From Diplonema japonicum (lineage: Eukaryota; Euglenozoa; Diplonemea; Diplonemida; Diplonemidae), in contig OZ025649.1 in assembly GCA_964019335.1 (NCBI GenBank), positions 372,001-436,000 on the forward strand: 64,000 bases of DNA, in the 5' to 3' direction. Positions 9,344-18,589 of the stretch are shown here, piece by piece. The first letter of the stretch is position 1; the number at the start of each line of letters is the position of its first letter. Below the pieces are notes generated by a model. That model did no database searches. It worked only from the letters and a program-made list of their open reading frames with translations, and was not told the DNA's origin. Position numbers and translations under genes: made by a program.

Positions 9344-11401
9344 ATGGTCGTCAACACACCACAGGCATCGCCTGGCAAGGTGCCCATCAGGCCAAATGGT
9401 CTGCTAACACCACCGAGGAGAGTGGAAATACCAATTCCTCCAATGTCCCCGCAGGTAGGTGATACTATACAAATGCTTGTGAGCAGGAGGTTCGCCTTAG
9501 ATACGAGGGCAGCCTTTGGTGCAGACGCAGAATCTCTCACTGAAGGGGTTGACATTTTAAAAGCATGGGAAGAGAAGATGAATGTGAAGATGGCAGTGAT
9601 TGAAGACGCACATGGACTGGAGATCCACGCGGACTCAAGCATCGTTACCTCCGTGCAACCAGGGGGATCCTCTTACTCCTCTGGCCTCACGGAGGGCATG
9701 AAGGTGCTCTCTATACGCCACGACAACTGCGAGATCGCCCTCAAGGACTTCAAGAACCCCTCCCTTGTCCCCTTCACGGTTACCTACCAGCACAGCCCCA
9801 TCATCAAGAATAGCATTGTCATAATCGCTGCCAAGGAGGTCGAGCTCAAGTCCGGTAAAACCCTTGCCAGGCATACAAAAGGCTTCGCTCTTGGCTTTCA
9901 TAGCACCAACAAGCAAGTTCTAGCAAAGTTCCAGGACACTGTCATATGGATCGACACTAAGATGGTGACAGGGGGCAGGCCACACACCACCCTTACAGAA
10001 GAGGAGAAACGTGATGTTGCTGTGATGCTGACGCAGGCATACTCATCTGACGGTGTGCACCTTGAGAAGGAAGAGTACTCCGAGCTGTGCAAGGACGTTG
10101 GCATGGACAACATGTACGAGCTGGCGAAAAACGATGGCGGGAAGGTGACTTCGAAAGGACTCAAAAGCACAGCTGGACGTCTGCTGTCCGACCACGAGCA
10201 GGTCCTGAGGGACATCGCGCTGTCAAAGAGCGCTGCGGCCGAGATCGGGAAGACACGCGACACCGTCTGTGCAGGGAAAGCAGAGGGCATGCAGCCTACC
10301 ACCCTCAGCAGCGTCAACATAGAACTGACGTCAAAGAAACTGATTGCCATATTCTCTTCGAAGTCCGGCACAGTGCTCGACGAGCTGCTGGAGAACTTTA
10401 TCGCCCCCAAAGGAACAGACAAGCTACTCGTCTTGGCTGAAGCATCACGTGCCTTGTTTGCTCAGAAATCGAAGTTTTACCCGGGGAAGACCCAGTCAGA
10501 CCTACTGCTCATGCTCCTCTACACCATGGCTGGCCCTGACATCGATCAGTTGATGCAGTTCCGTGACGTCCCGCAGTACGGCGGTGATGAGTGGACGGAG
10601 TACACAAAGAGTGTGAGCCCCGACAGGAACGGTGCGATGTTCTCTGCTGTGAACGGGATCATGAGGGGAGTCTCTGCCCCTGACTTCGATTGGGGTTGCG
10701 TCAAGAAATGGGTCAAGACAATTTGCCACCTGTACGGGCTGTGCGTGGGGAACGCCGTGTCAGCAGACGAGCAGTTGGCGCGAGGCTTGGCAGGCCTGCC
10801 TGACCCTGTCGTCGCTTCGCACAAAACATTGAAACCCGGATCGGAGCTCCACTGGACGGCGCCGTCTAGCTGTGCAGTAGACCCTTCTGTTGCGCACTCA
10901 TACATCAAGGGCCAGGCGGCTAACGCCGTGAAGACTTCTGGCGGGTCGATTTTGTTCAACGTGAGCGGAGTGGCGCAGGCACTGCCACTGCAGAAGATCT
11001 CGAAGTACCCGAAAGAAGCGGAGGTACTGGTGCCCCCGCTGAGCACGTTGAAGGTGAAAAAGATAGGGCATAACGAAGAGGGAGGGTACTTGGACATCGT
11101 GCTGGAATGGGAGAGCGCGTCGAAGCACATCCCCAATGAAATACTGAAGCGTATTGGGAAGGAGTCCAAGGACAGCACGGCAGAACTCGTTAGAAGGTCT
11201 GAAGAGAAGGATAATGCTGTTGCACTACTGATTAAGAAGCCCGCAGCAGTGTTGAGCCAACACCCTCCTTGGTTGCCGACCTCACCCCGTCCTGGGTTCC
11301 GTACTCCCCAACCTGCTTCGCTCTCCCTTGATCACCACTCCTACCATGCTGTCACTTGCTACAATGCCCATTCTCCGACATCTCCGCGAAGGCAGCGGTA
11401 G
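9344..11401 (+). CDS. PDZ-containing ADP-ribosyltransferase-like protein
   Basis: 685 residues. After a Pro-rich N-terminus comes a PDZ-like module (about 90-150; SIVTSVQPGGSSYSSGL...GMKVLSI), then an EF-hand-like helical segment (about 220-265). The C-terminal half resembles the arginine-specific ADP-ribosyltransferase fold: Arg480 in LARGLAGLP, a strand with HWTAPSSC around 505-511 in place of the usual S-T-S, and Glu558-Ala-Glu560 in EAEVLVPP, the E-x-E motif of Arg-specific enzymes. Together these are the R-S-E residues that bind NAD and transfer ADP-ribose in this family. Substrate is unknown. No signal peptide or membrane helix is seen, so a cytosolic role is likely. The last ~50 residues are Pro/Ser-rich and may not be the native end; a different frame stays open to 11588. 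The assignment is by motif only. Confidence 0.6.
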   Translation: MVVNTPQASPGKVPIRPNGLLTPPRRVEIPIPPMSPQVGDTIQMLVSRRFALDTRAAFGADAESLTEGVDILKAWEEKMNVKMAVIEDAHGLEIHADSSIVTSVQPGGSSYSSGLTEGMKVLSIRHDNCEIALKDFKNPSLVPFTVTYQHSPIIKNSIVIIAAKEVELKSGKTLARHTKGFALGFHSTNKQVLAKFQDTVIWIDTKMVTGGRPHTTLTEEEKRDVAVMLTQAYSSDGVHLEKEEYSELCKDVGMDNMYELAKNDGGKVTSKGLKSTAGRLLSDHEQVLRDIALSKSAAAEIGKTRDTVCAGKAEGMQPTTLSSVNIELTSKKLIAIFSSKSGTVLDELLENFIAPKGTDKLLVLAEASRALFAQKSKFYPGKTQSDLLLMLLYTMAGPDIDQLMQFRDVPQYGGDEWTEYTKSVSPDRNGAMFSAVNGIMRGVSAPDFDWGCVKKWVKTICHLYGLCVGNAVSADEQLARGLAGLPDPVVASHKTLKPGSELHWTAPSSCAVDPSVAHSYIKGQAANAVKTSGGSILFNVSGVAQALPLQKISKYPKEAEVLVPPLSTLKVKKIGHNEEGGYLDIVLEWESASKHIPNEILKRIGKESKDSTAELVRRSEEKDNAVALLIKKPAAVLSQHPPWLPTSPRPGFRTPQPASLSLDHHSYHAVTCYNAHSPTSPRRQR

Positions 11402-11797
11402 AACGAAGCCGCCATTCTTTTCAGATGCCATCCATGACCGACAGGCAAAACCCCGATGTCCGGCACCAGTATGCGGCTGCAGAATGGTGACAGGATCCCC
11501 AGTCCACGGCACCAACCATCGCACAAGAAATAGATTGAGTGGTTTGTTGCGCATGCTGCCTCTAGCTCGTATCCCGTCTCCTCTTTAGATGTGTAACGGA
11601 AGATTCTATTTGTTTTCTTCTAGTTTGAAATCAAAATTATTGTACATTATTTTTATTTATTTTTTTTGTTCCATCCCCCTCCACCTCTCTCCCGTGTATC
11701 TCCATTTGTTGCTGTTGTATTAAACGGAACTATATTGTTCTTGATTTTTTTTTCCTTTTTTCTTTTTCCTTGCATCATCTGAAACTTTTTACCAGTG
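11402..11797. other. Intergenic region
   Basis: The first ~190 bases have coding-like composition and one frame (11328-11588) is open through them, overlapping the end of the previous gene. I see no splice site that joins it convincingly. The rest is T-rich, ending in the acceptor-like TTTTTACCAG at 11795, two bases before the next ATG. Confidence 0.5.
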
Positions 11798-12538
11798 ATG
11801 GAAGACTGCGCGGCAGGATGCCTAGCTGGCCTCATTGCTGCTGGTGTGACGCATCCCTTGGACACGCTGAAGACGCGGAGCATAACGGGACTGGAAGGGC
11901 AGGGACGGAAAGGGTTGTATAAAGGGTTCGGGACAGTGGCAGTGTTCGGGACTGTGGGGAACGGTGTGTACTTCGGTGGGTATGAGGCAACGCGGAAAAA
12001 GTTGGATGGTGTGGTCAGCGAGTTCTGGGGGATCTTCACAGCAGGGGTAGTGGCCAACACACTGGCCTTGGGAGTATGGGTGCCACTGGACGTGATGAAA
12101 GAGCGGCAGCAGGTCTTTGAAGGAAAGGAGTACCGCGGGACCGCCGCGGCAATGCGGACTATATTCCAAGACAAAGGTGTACCAGGTTTCTACAGGGGTT
12201 TCTTGCACTCCTTCACTCTGTATACACCACTTTGCGTAATGTACTTTTTGTTGTACGAGAAGTTCAAGCAGATGGCCGCTTTTCGCACGAAGCTCACACC
12301 AGACACTCTCGCCACCCACCACTATGTCCTCTGCGGGTTCCTCTCTGGCGGCATCTCTGCCTTTGTCACGACCCCTCTTGACGTGCTTAAAATCAACAAT
12401 CAGGTCTACACGACAGGCACGGAATGGTCCCTCTTAAAATCGAACCCCATGAAGGGGTGCTGGTACCGTGTTGGTGTCATCGCCCCTATGTACGGCCTCA
12501 CAATTGGACTTTGGGAATGGTGCAGACGGGTTTTTTAG
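11798..12538 (+). CDS. Mitochondrial carrier family protein (SLC25)
   Basis: 246 residues with the threefold carrier repeat. The signature P-x-[DE]-x-x-[KR] occurs three times: HPLDTLKTR (about residue 27), VPLDVMKERQQ (about 98) and TPLDVLKINNQ (about 195). Each repeat has paired helices with Gly-rich turns. It sits in the inner mitochondrial membrane and exchanges small solutes. The compact size and the first motif resemble S-adenosylmethionine carriers (SLC25A26 group), but substrate cannot be fixed from this. The start is the ATG two bases after the acceptor TTACCAG. Confidence 0.9.
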   Translation: MEDCAAGCLAGLIAAGVTHPLDTLKTRSITGLEGQGRKGLYKGFGTVAVFGTVGNGVYFGGYEATRKKLDGVVSEFWGIFTAGVVANTLALGVWVPLDVMKERQQVFEGKEYRGTAAAMRTIFQDKGVPGFYRGFLHSFTLYTPLCVMYFLLYEKFKQMAAFRTKLTPDTLATHHYVLCGFLSGGISAFVTTPLDVLKINNQVYTTGTEWSLLKSNPMKGCWYRVGVIAPMYGLTIGLWEWCRRVF

Positions 12539-12653
12539 ATCTATAATAGTATTGTTAGACTCCTCCCTGCCTGTTGCCCCCATTTATTTGGAGGAACTAG
12601 GCAAGGAAGGGGTTTATAATCCTGTCCCTATGACTAAATCTCACCACCAGGTG

Positions 12654-13883
12654 ATGCAAGGCAGGACATCATGGATGAAGGCTGCAAGTCTTATCAGACA
12701 AGCTGCAGCTCAGGGCGACCTTGAAAGGGTAAAGAAGAGCGTCGACGACGTTACGAAAGAATGGGGCAGCAGCGAGCTTGCGGTGATCCTCAAGATGATG
12801 GGACCTGTGCAGAAGGAGTGCCACGACGTAGACGGGAAAAGTATGGGCTATCACTTGTGCGGGATCACAGGCGTCTTCACTACAGGCACGTCGGGGTACG
12901 ACAGCTCACTGAATGCTTTTAGAGTAGTCACCTTGGAGGCTGGGATCGGGGGCCCTTACGGGAAGGCTAAGCGTGATGCCACCCCACTACATTACAGCTT
13001 AGTAGAGGGACAGTGGCCTGTTGTTGATTATTTACTAGCAATTGGTGCCGATATGTATCAAGAGGCTGCTTGCGGTGCCACTGCGGTGTACATGGCAGAG
13101 ACGAACAGGACCATCAAGCACTTAATTTCTCCTGCAGACATCCCACCGCACGTCAAGAATCAACCGCTGAGAAAGACTATCATATCTACAGTACAGCTCA
13201 GCTCCAAGCCGGTGGAATCCGCTGATGGCGACTCGTCAGCTTCGTCAGCCTCGTCAGAAGAGATGCAGTACCAGCCGAGGAAGCCCAAGTACGGCCCCTC
13301 TGCATTTGACAAGCACAGGCGGTACAAATCAGAACTCGAGAACAGCTTCAACAGGGTCGATGAGTTGGAGGAAGATGACCCCGACTCCTACGGGCTGCAC
13401 AACACGGAAAGAACTATTTATGATCCTGAATTCGAAGTACAGCTACGGGAAGCAAAATTGAAGGCCAGGGAAGGACCAGCTCTGACACGGAGGGCGCTGA
13501 AAGCGCGGGAATGGCTGAACGAGAGTCGACGAGACCCGGGTAGGACCATGAAAGAGGTGTACAGAAGCAGAAGGAGGACCGTCATCACCAAGCAGGCAGA
13601 AATCGCGGCTGCCGAACGCCGTGCAACCACTGCACGCAAGCAGGGAGCCCTCAGGCGTCCCGCCACTTTTAAAAACCTTGTAAGCTACTTAAACCTACCA
13701 AGCTCAGAAGCCATCCCCATCCTTAACCCAGCTGACGGAAAACTCCAAAGGGCGGAAACCCTCCCCTCGAAGTCGGGATTCAACCGGCGCAGCGCTGTGG
13801 GCAACGACAACGTGTGGGAGGAATGGCTGCACTCATCCTCGCAGTGCATCATCGACACTATTCACAAAATGCAGAGAACATGA
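12654..13883 (+). CDS. Ankyrin-repeat protein
   Basis: 409 residues from the ATG just after CACCACCAG (12650), which is preceded by a branch-point-like ACTAA; an in-frame ATG at 12630 lies upstream of that acceptor. The N-terminal third contains degenerate ankyrin repeats, clearest in DATPLHYSLVEGQWPVVDYLLAIGAD (here split by me as DATPLHYSLVEG and VVDYLLAIGAD) with a following partial unit. The middle is Ser-rich (SSASSASSEE). The C-terminal half is basic and helical (Arg/Lys/Glu-rich, about 270-390) and could be a coiled coil or cytoskeleton-binding region. No enzyme motif is visible. Function unknown; a scaffolding role would be inference only. Confidence 0.7.
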   Translation: MQGRTSWMKAASLIRQAAAQGDLERVKKSVDDVTKEWGSSELAVILKMMGPVQKECHDVDGKSMGYHLCGITGVFTTGTSGYDSSLNAFRVVTLEAGIGGPYGKAKRDATPLHYSLVEGQWPVVDYLLAIGADMYQEAACGATAVYMAETNRTIKHLISPADIPPHVKNQPLRKTIISTVQLSSKPVESADGDSSASSASSEEMQYQPRKPKYGPSAFDKHRRYKSELENSFNRVDELEEDDPDSYGLHNTERTIYDPEFEVQLREAKLKAREGPALTRRALKAREWLNESRRDPGRTMKEVYRSRRRTVITKQAEIAAAERRATTARKQGALRRPATFKNLVSYLNLPSSEAIPILNPADGKLQRAETLPSKSGFNRRSAVGNDNVWEEWLHSSSQCIIDTIHKMQRT

Positions 13884-13959
13884 CTTTTCAGTTACATCTT
13901 ACGTTGTACACCTTTAACTATGGAATCATATGCACATAACTAACAACACACAGGACGGG

Positions 13960-16696
13960 ATGCCTCAGCAGACATATGAAGTATGTGTGGTGGTAGAGTC
14001 GGTGAGGAACATTGATGTGGTGGCGGAGAGCAAAGCCGTGAAACTGCAAGTGGTGTGGAAGGGATTGGACACGAAAGGGCAGACAGCGATACTGCCCGTG
14101 CAGGAGGGAGTTGTGGACTTCATGCAGGCATGGAAAATACCGAAGGTGACCGTGAAAGAAGAGTGCTCTCTAAGCTTGGCGTTGTGGCTGTACACAGAAG
14201 GAACAGGTGAGCCCACGAACATAGGGATGGCAACCGTTGATATTTCTGACTTCACGCACAACCACCAGCAGAGGCACAAGTTTGACGTCCACACAGTCCA
14301 CAAGATACTAAACCAGGAGAAAGTTGAGCTTGAGTTCACCATGACGACTACACCCGAGTCCCATGATTCCCCCCAGGCACCCGTCCAGCAGTCGCTCCCC
14401 ACCTTCATTGCACCCAAGCAAGGTGAGCCTGACGCTATCCCCACCTACGACCAGCAGGACCCCTCCGTGTCCATCGTCGAGCTGCGTGAATGGACGTCCG
14501 ACGTGCTTGCAACTGTGAAAGACTCCATCATCACTGCCACTGACCAGGGCGACTCTCCAGTTAAGTTCTCCATCCAAAACGACCCCACCGAGCTGGACAG
14601 GATAGTAATGGACATACTGAACGAGCCTGTGAAGAGGCTTGCCAGCTCATCGCAAACATCTCTGACACACACGCAAGCTGTCGAAGAAAGCCTCATCTCC
14701 AGCACCCTAGAAGTCTACCTCCGGTCGACAGAGGTGGGTTCCGATATTGCCAGGCTTCTCCGCATCGAGACGGGCAAGAAGCTGCTGTCTCTTATGAACC
14801 TCCCCGAGACCACACAGCAGAGGGTGTACTCCGACAACGGGCTGGCAACCTCGTCAGTGCTGCACTCCATACAGCATACCATTTCGCAGAGGGAGAAGGG
14901 CAATATGAAGCCTATCACGGTTTACATATCGCCAGACACCTATGCAGAGTGGAGGGAGACTCAAGTGGAGCAGCAGATAGAGTGGGAACTGCCCTTCCTG
15001 AAATTAGTGCCTATCCCCAAGGGCGTCGACGGGGACATCGACCTCACAGAGCTGGAGAACATTATTCAAAAAGACTCTGCCACCTCCATACCAGGGGCCA
15101 TTGTAGCAAGGATGGGGTCCAGCATGGGGCGGGCGGGTGTGGACGACCTGCCTGCTTTGGTGGGCATCTGCCAACGCTACAAAGTGTGCTTGCACATTGA
15201 AGGCCCTGCGGTGTTCTTCTTTGGGGTCGAGGGCTATGCGCCCTGCGAGCCGTTCAGAGCTTTCTCTTCCATCGACAGCCACGTGTCCATCACCCTGTGC
15301 GCAGATGAGGTCCCCGGGCTGCGGAAAATACCTGGCTTCTGGGTGTTCTCAAACGGCCCCAGCAACCAGCCCGCAACGCCAGTCGACGCCACATTGGAGT
15401 CTAATTACTTGGCCGTTCCGTCCTTCCTTCCCCTCTACCTGCGACTCAAAGGTGCCGGCATGGCCAGAGCAAGAACGTGCCTGAATCAGCGCCTTGAAGA
15501 ACCCCTGCAACTCTGTGACAGCCTCAAGGAGGTGAACACCAGCATGCAGGCTCATCCTGAGACGGAGGGAACCACTGTCTGCATTAAGTTCCACACCTCC
15601 GATCAGAACAGGTGGATCACACGCTTCACAATAGTGCCGCACGGCCACCCCCTGCTTCTCCACGACGCCAACGGTATGCAGAATCGCCTCTAAAAACACA
15701 ACACAGTTCTCCCCGAAATGGCCCTTCAAGGCGACGAGCACCTCAGCATCGGGCAACTCAACATGCTCAACACCTCTATCTTCGAATCTGTCGAAGGGCC
15801 GGAAAGCGATTTCACGCAGTTTGTGGTATGTAATGAAAGGAACACCAAACAACAACACAACTAGGATGCGAACGGGCTGCTGCAATGGCAGAGCTGCATC
15901 GCGACGTCTGACAGGACGCCTGAGATGCTGCAGCACGTGCAGGAGACGGTTATGAAGCTGGGCTCGAACATGCTGAAGGGGGTAAAGGGTGGCAAGATGG
16001 TATGGTTACTCCCGCTCACCCCCTGTACCCGTACCCAACAGATGCACAAGGTGCTGTCGACAGTGCCGAACATCAAGATCACCGAGATACTCTCGCGTAC
16101 CCCGCTGGAGCTGTGCTGCTTCCGCATGGTGCCTGCCTTCTGTGCGAATAAGGAAGTTATTCAAGAAGCTGATGTGCAGGATATGAACTGTTTGAACAAT
16201 GAAGTCCTGGCTCTGCTGAGGCAGAAGGGGTGCGCGGACATACTATTTGAAGGAAGCCAGCAGCAGTTCACAAACACCTTGGACCAAACCTACTCAATGA
16301 GAGGCATCAGGTGCTTCCTTGATGGGAACAAGGAGAACGACGACCTCACAGAAGAGGTGGCCCGGGGGTTCAAAGACATGGTATGAATATAAAGGGGGAA
16401 AAAAAAAAAATCAGTTGGAAGCAGTGGTTGAGACAGTACTGGAGGAGAACCCCATTGTGCACAAGATAGAAGCTGAGGTCCTGCAAAAGGGCATTGCTGT
16501 TGCAGAACAGAAGCTCGCTGAGCAGAGCGTCAGGTCCGCCCAGCAGACCGATGTTATGAGATCCATTCCCTTAGTGGGAGGGATGTACAGCTGGCTTGTG
16601 CCTGCAGCTAAACAAGAAGAAGAAGGGGGCATCAAGTTTGACCTGACAACAAGCACCCTGAGAAGAGAACCCGCACAGAACAGTTCAGAAAAATAG
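13960..16696 (+). CDS. PDXDC1-like PLP-decarboxylase-fold protein with N-terminal C2
   Basis: Five exons: 13960-15673, 15707-15825, 15865-15999, 16042-16380, 16415-16696; introns of 33, 39, 42 and 34 nt all begin GTATG. The product has 862 residues. Residues about 1-125 look like an NT-C2 domain (membrane-binding C2 of EEIG1/EHBP1 type). The rest follows the PDXDC1 family: a decarboxylase-like core (SSMGRAGVDDLPALVGICQRY...CLHIEGP) and the family's distinctive end, LQKGIAVAEQKL...IPLVGGMYSWLVP...FDLTTSTLRR, which only appears after splicing. The segment where active group II decarboxylases carry the PLP-binding His-Lys pair reads SITLCADEVPGLRK without that pair, so catalysis is doubtful. Start chosen after the acceptor AACACACAG (13953). 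Confidence 0.85.
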
Positions 16697-17418
16697 AACA
16701 AATATTTTTTCTTTTTCAGGTGGTGAGGACAACATGAAAATATAAGAAAAACATCAGATGTGTTGTTCGCTGCTGACCTCCTCGTCGGTCATCACGAGTG
16801 GAAGAACATAATGCAGATGCTCAGGGTGACGAACAGGCAGCAAACTGCACGAGCGCAGAATCTTGGTTACCCGGGACGCCCCCGCTGGGGTTGAGCTGTA
16901 CACCGCACGCATTAAGGACACGACGCGGAACGCAGAAGAAGCTACAACTCGGCCGCGGTGCGCCCCCTGTAATCAAGTAGACAGTTCTTGTGCAGGGCGC
17001 CGCCAACACCGGCCTCCTTTAACTCATATATTCTTTTCTTTTTCTTCTTTTAAAACTGGGAGGGGTACACACAGAAATATTGTATGAATATATATATATA
17101 TAAAAGCGGGGGAAAAAGAAAAAGCGCTAATTAAAAAAAAAAAAAAAAAAAAAAAAAGGAACCGAGGAGAAAAAAAAAAGGAAAGAGGCCCCCTTCTGTG
17201 AGTGTTTCTTTTTTTTTTTACCCCCCTTTTTTGTTGGCGGGTTGCTAACTTCACCATAGTGATTTTTTTTTTTTTTTCTTACTCCCATTTTTTTTTTCTT
17301 CATATTTTGTTTTGTTTTCACTGTAAACCAGAGGACGGAGGGGAAAAAAAAATTCCCAAAAAAAAATACAGAAGAAAAATTTAAAAAAGAAATTAAAAAA
17401 ATGGGAAACAGAAATTTG

Positions 17419-17463
<45 letters not shown>

Positions 17464-17670
17464 CCTTTTTTTAAAAAAATGTCTTTTTTCATTGTTGGGA
17501 GGGGGGGGGGGGGGGGTGAAAACTAACCACGTTCTTTTTTTTTGTTTTTTTTTTCCCCTTTGGGAGAGAGATGACGTTTCTTTCTATTTTTTTTTTTTTT
17601 TTTCCCCTCGTTTATAAAAAAAAACCAACAAAAAAAGGCGGGACCCCCCCCCCCCCCCCCCCCCCCCAAG
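16697..17670. other. Intergenic region holding repeat copy 1
   Basis: Outside the duplicated block at 16719-17029 the region is homopolymer DNA: runs of A (17131-17157, 17421-17460), T, and C (17645-17667). No gene is seen in it. Confidence 0.7.
16719..17029 (+). repeat. Dispersed duplicated block, copy 1
   Basis: A GC-rich block of about 300 bp, nearly identical to 54508-54824. Identity is almost continuous from AACATGAAAATATAAG to CTTTAACTCATAT, apart from an 11-nt insertion in the other copy (CGGAAGCGCCC after 16795) and an isolated base change. The boundaries are sharp against homopolymer DNA. In one frame this copy stays open for about 54 codons (about 16730-16894) and reads like degraded coding sequence; other frames on both strands are open for about 60 codons. 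It could be a fragment of a mobile element, a processed gene fragment or a structured RNA. I do not recognise it. Confidence 0.85.
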
Positions 17671-18240
17671 ATGTACCTATCCTCCGCAGCGGAGAAAGAA
17701 AAAAAGCATGTAAATGCTAAACACTTTTCTTGGTGCGAAAGGCGGCCAGACGGGAAACGAGCGATAAAAAACCACCAAGAAGCCCACGGCAGGGCGCTTA
17801 AGAATGTACGGAAGGTAGTAGATACCTCAATTCCAAAATTTTTCAAGGTGCGAATAGACAAGGAGAGACGGTGTGAGGCCATACAAGAAGACTCAACAGA
17901 AAACCTACTTCGCACACATCTTGCTTTTAGAATGTTACATCGGACCCCCACACAAGCAGTCAGCCCTCCAAAGCCTATGTCCTATCCAATGAGGCCAGGA
18001 TCGGCCCCTGTTCACAGGGTGCAAGGTCCGGCACCTTCTCCAAGCCCCCCGAAGTGTCCACCCAAGGAGCCGTTGTCCCCTGGCAACCTCAGTTACACAC
18101 TCACGGACGAACAAATGCAGGCTTACAATTCTTTCGTTTCTCTCCTCTCTCAGTTCAGTGCCACAGATGTCAACGTTATCACTGCGACTGCTGTTCAGGA
18201 GGCGAATGAGAAGAAACTTTTTTCGAACTACAGTGGGTGA
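17671..18240 (+). CDS. CFAP97-domain (hemingway-like) ciliary protein
   Basis: 189 residues. Residues about 28-95 match the CFAP97 domain: a His/Arg-rich start (HQEAHGRALKNVRKVVDTSIP) broken here as HQEAHGRALKNV and KVVDTSIPKFF, then a helix with an ERRCEAIQEDSTENLL pattern corresponding to the E-R-x-x-x-I-x-x-x-N-x-x-L-L signature. Small CFAP97D proteins are ciliary/flagellar and needed for axoneme stability in animals. The remainder is Pro/Ser-rich with a helical end. The upstream region is a long C run ending in AAG directly at the ATG. Presence of this family suggests the organism has a flagellum. Assigned by motif. Confidence 0.6.
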   Translation: MYLSSAAEKEKKHVNAKHFSWCERRPDGKRAIKNHQEAHGRALKNVRKVVDTSIPKFFKVRIDKERRCEAIQEDSTENLLRTHLAFRMLHRTPTQAVSPPKPMSYPMRPGSAPVHRVQGPAPSPSPPKCPPKEPLSPGNLSYTLTDEQMQAYNSFVSLLSQFSATDVNVITATAVQEANEKKLFSNYSG

Positions 18241-18589
18241 TGCGGTGACCCTTTCTTTTCTTCCCCTCATCCCTCTGGCTAGTTTTTTTTTTTTCTTTTC
18301 TTTTTTTCTTTTTTTTTTTTTTTTTTAAGTTTTGTTGTATACAAAAAAAAAAAAGAAAAAAATAAGGAAAGAGGGAAAAAAAAAGTTGTTAAAAAAAAAA
18401 AAGAAAAATCCGAAATGTAGTATACAGTTCTTATGCTCTCCATCTTGCTTTTGTTCCGTTTTTTTTATTTTTTTTTTTTTTTTTTTATTTTGGTGTCCCC
18501 TCCCCTCACTCTCTACAGGTGCGTACACGGGATGGTCGTGAGCGGTTTGCCACTGTCCCCTTTCCCCCCTCCCTTACTTTACAATTACA
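18241..18589. other. Intergenic homopolymer region
   Basis: T- and A-runs, no gene seen. CTCTCTACAG ending at 18518 is the likely acceptor for the next gene. Confidence 0.6.

Noticed and set aside
11402-11588. TGA read as Trp to extend the ADP-ribosyltransferase-like gene
   Set aside because: TOP2, GID8, eIF2B-beta and others end properly at TGA, so the standard code applies.
16798-17009. 60-residue ORFs on both strands of the duplicated block
   Set aside because: Both strands are open because of composition; they use GTG or late starts. The frame at about 16730-16894 looks more protein-like, but none is supported as a gene.
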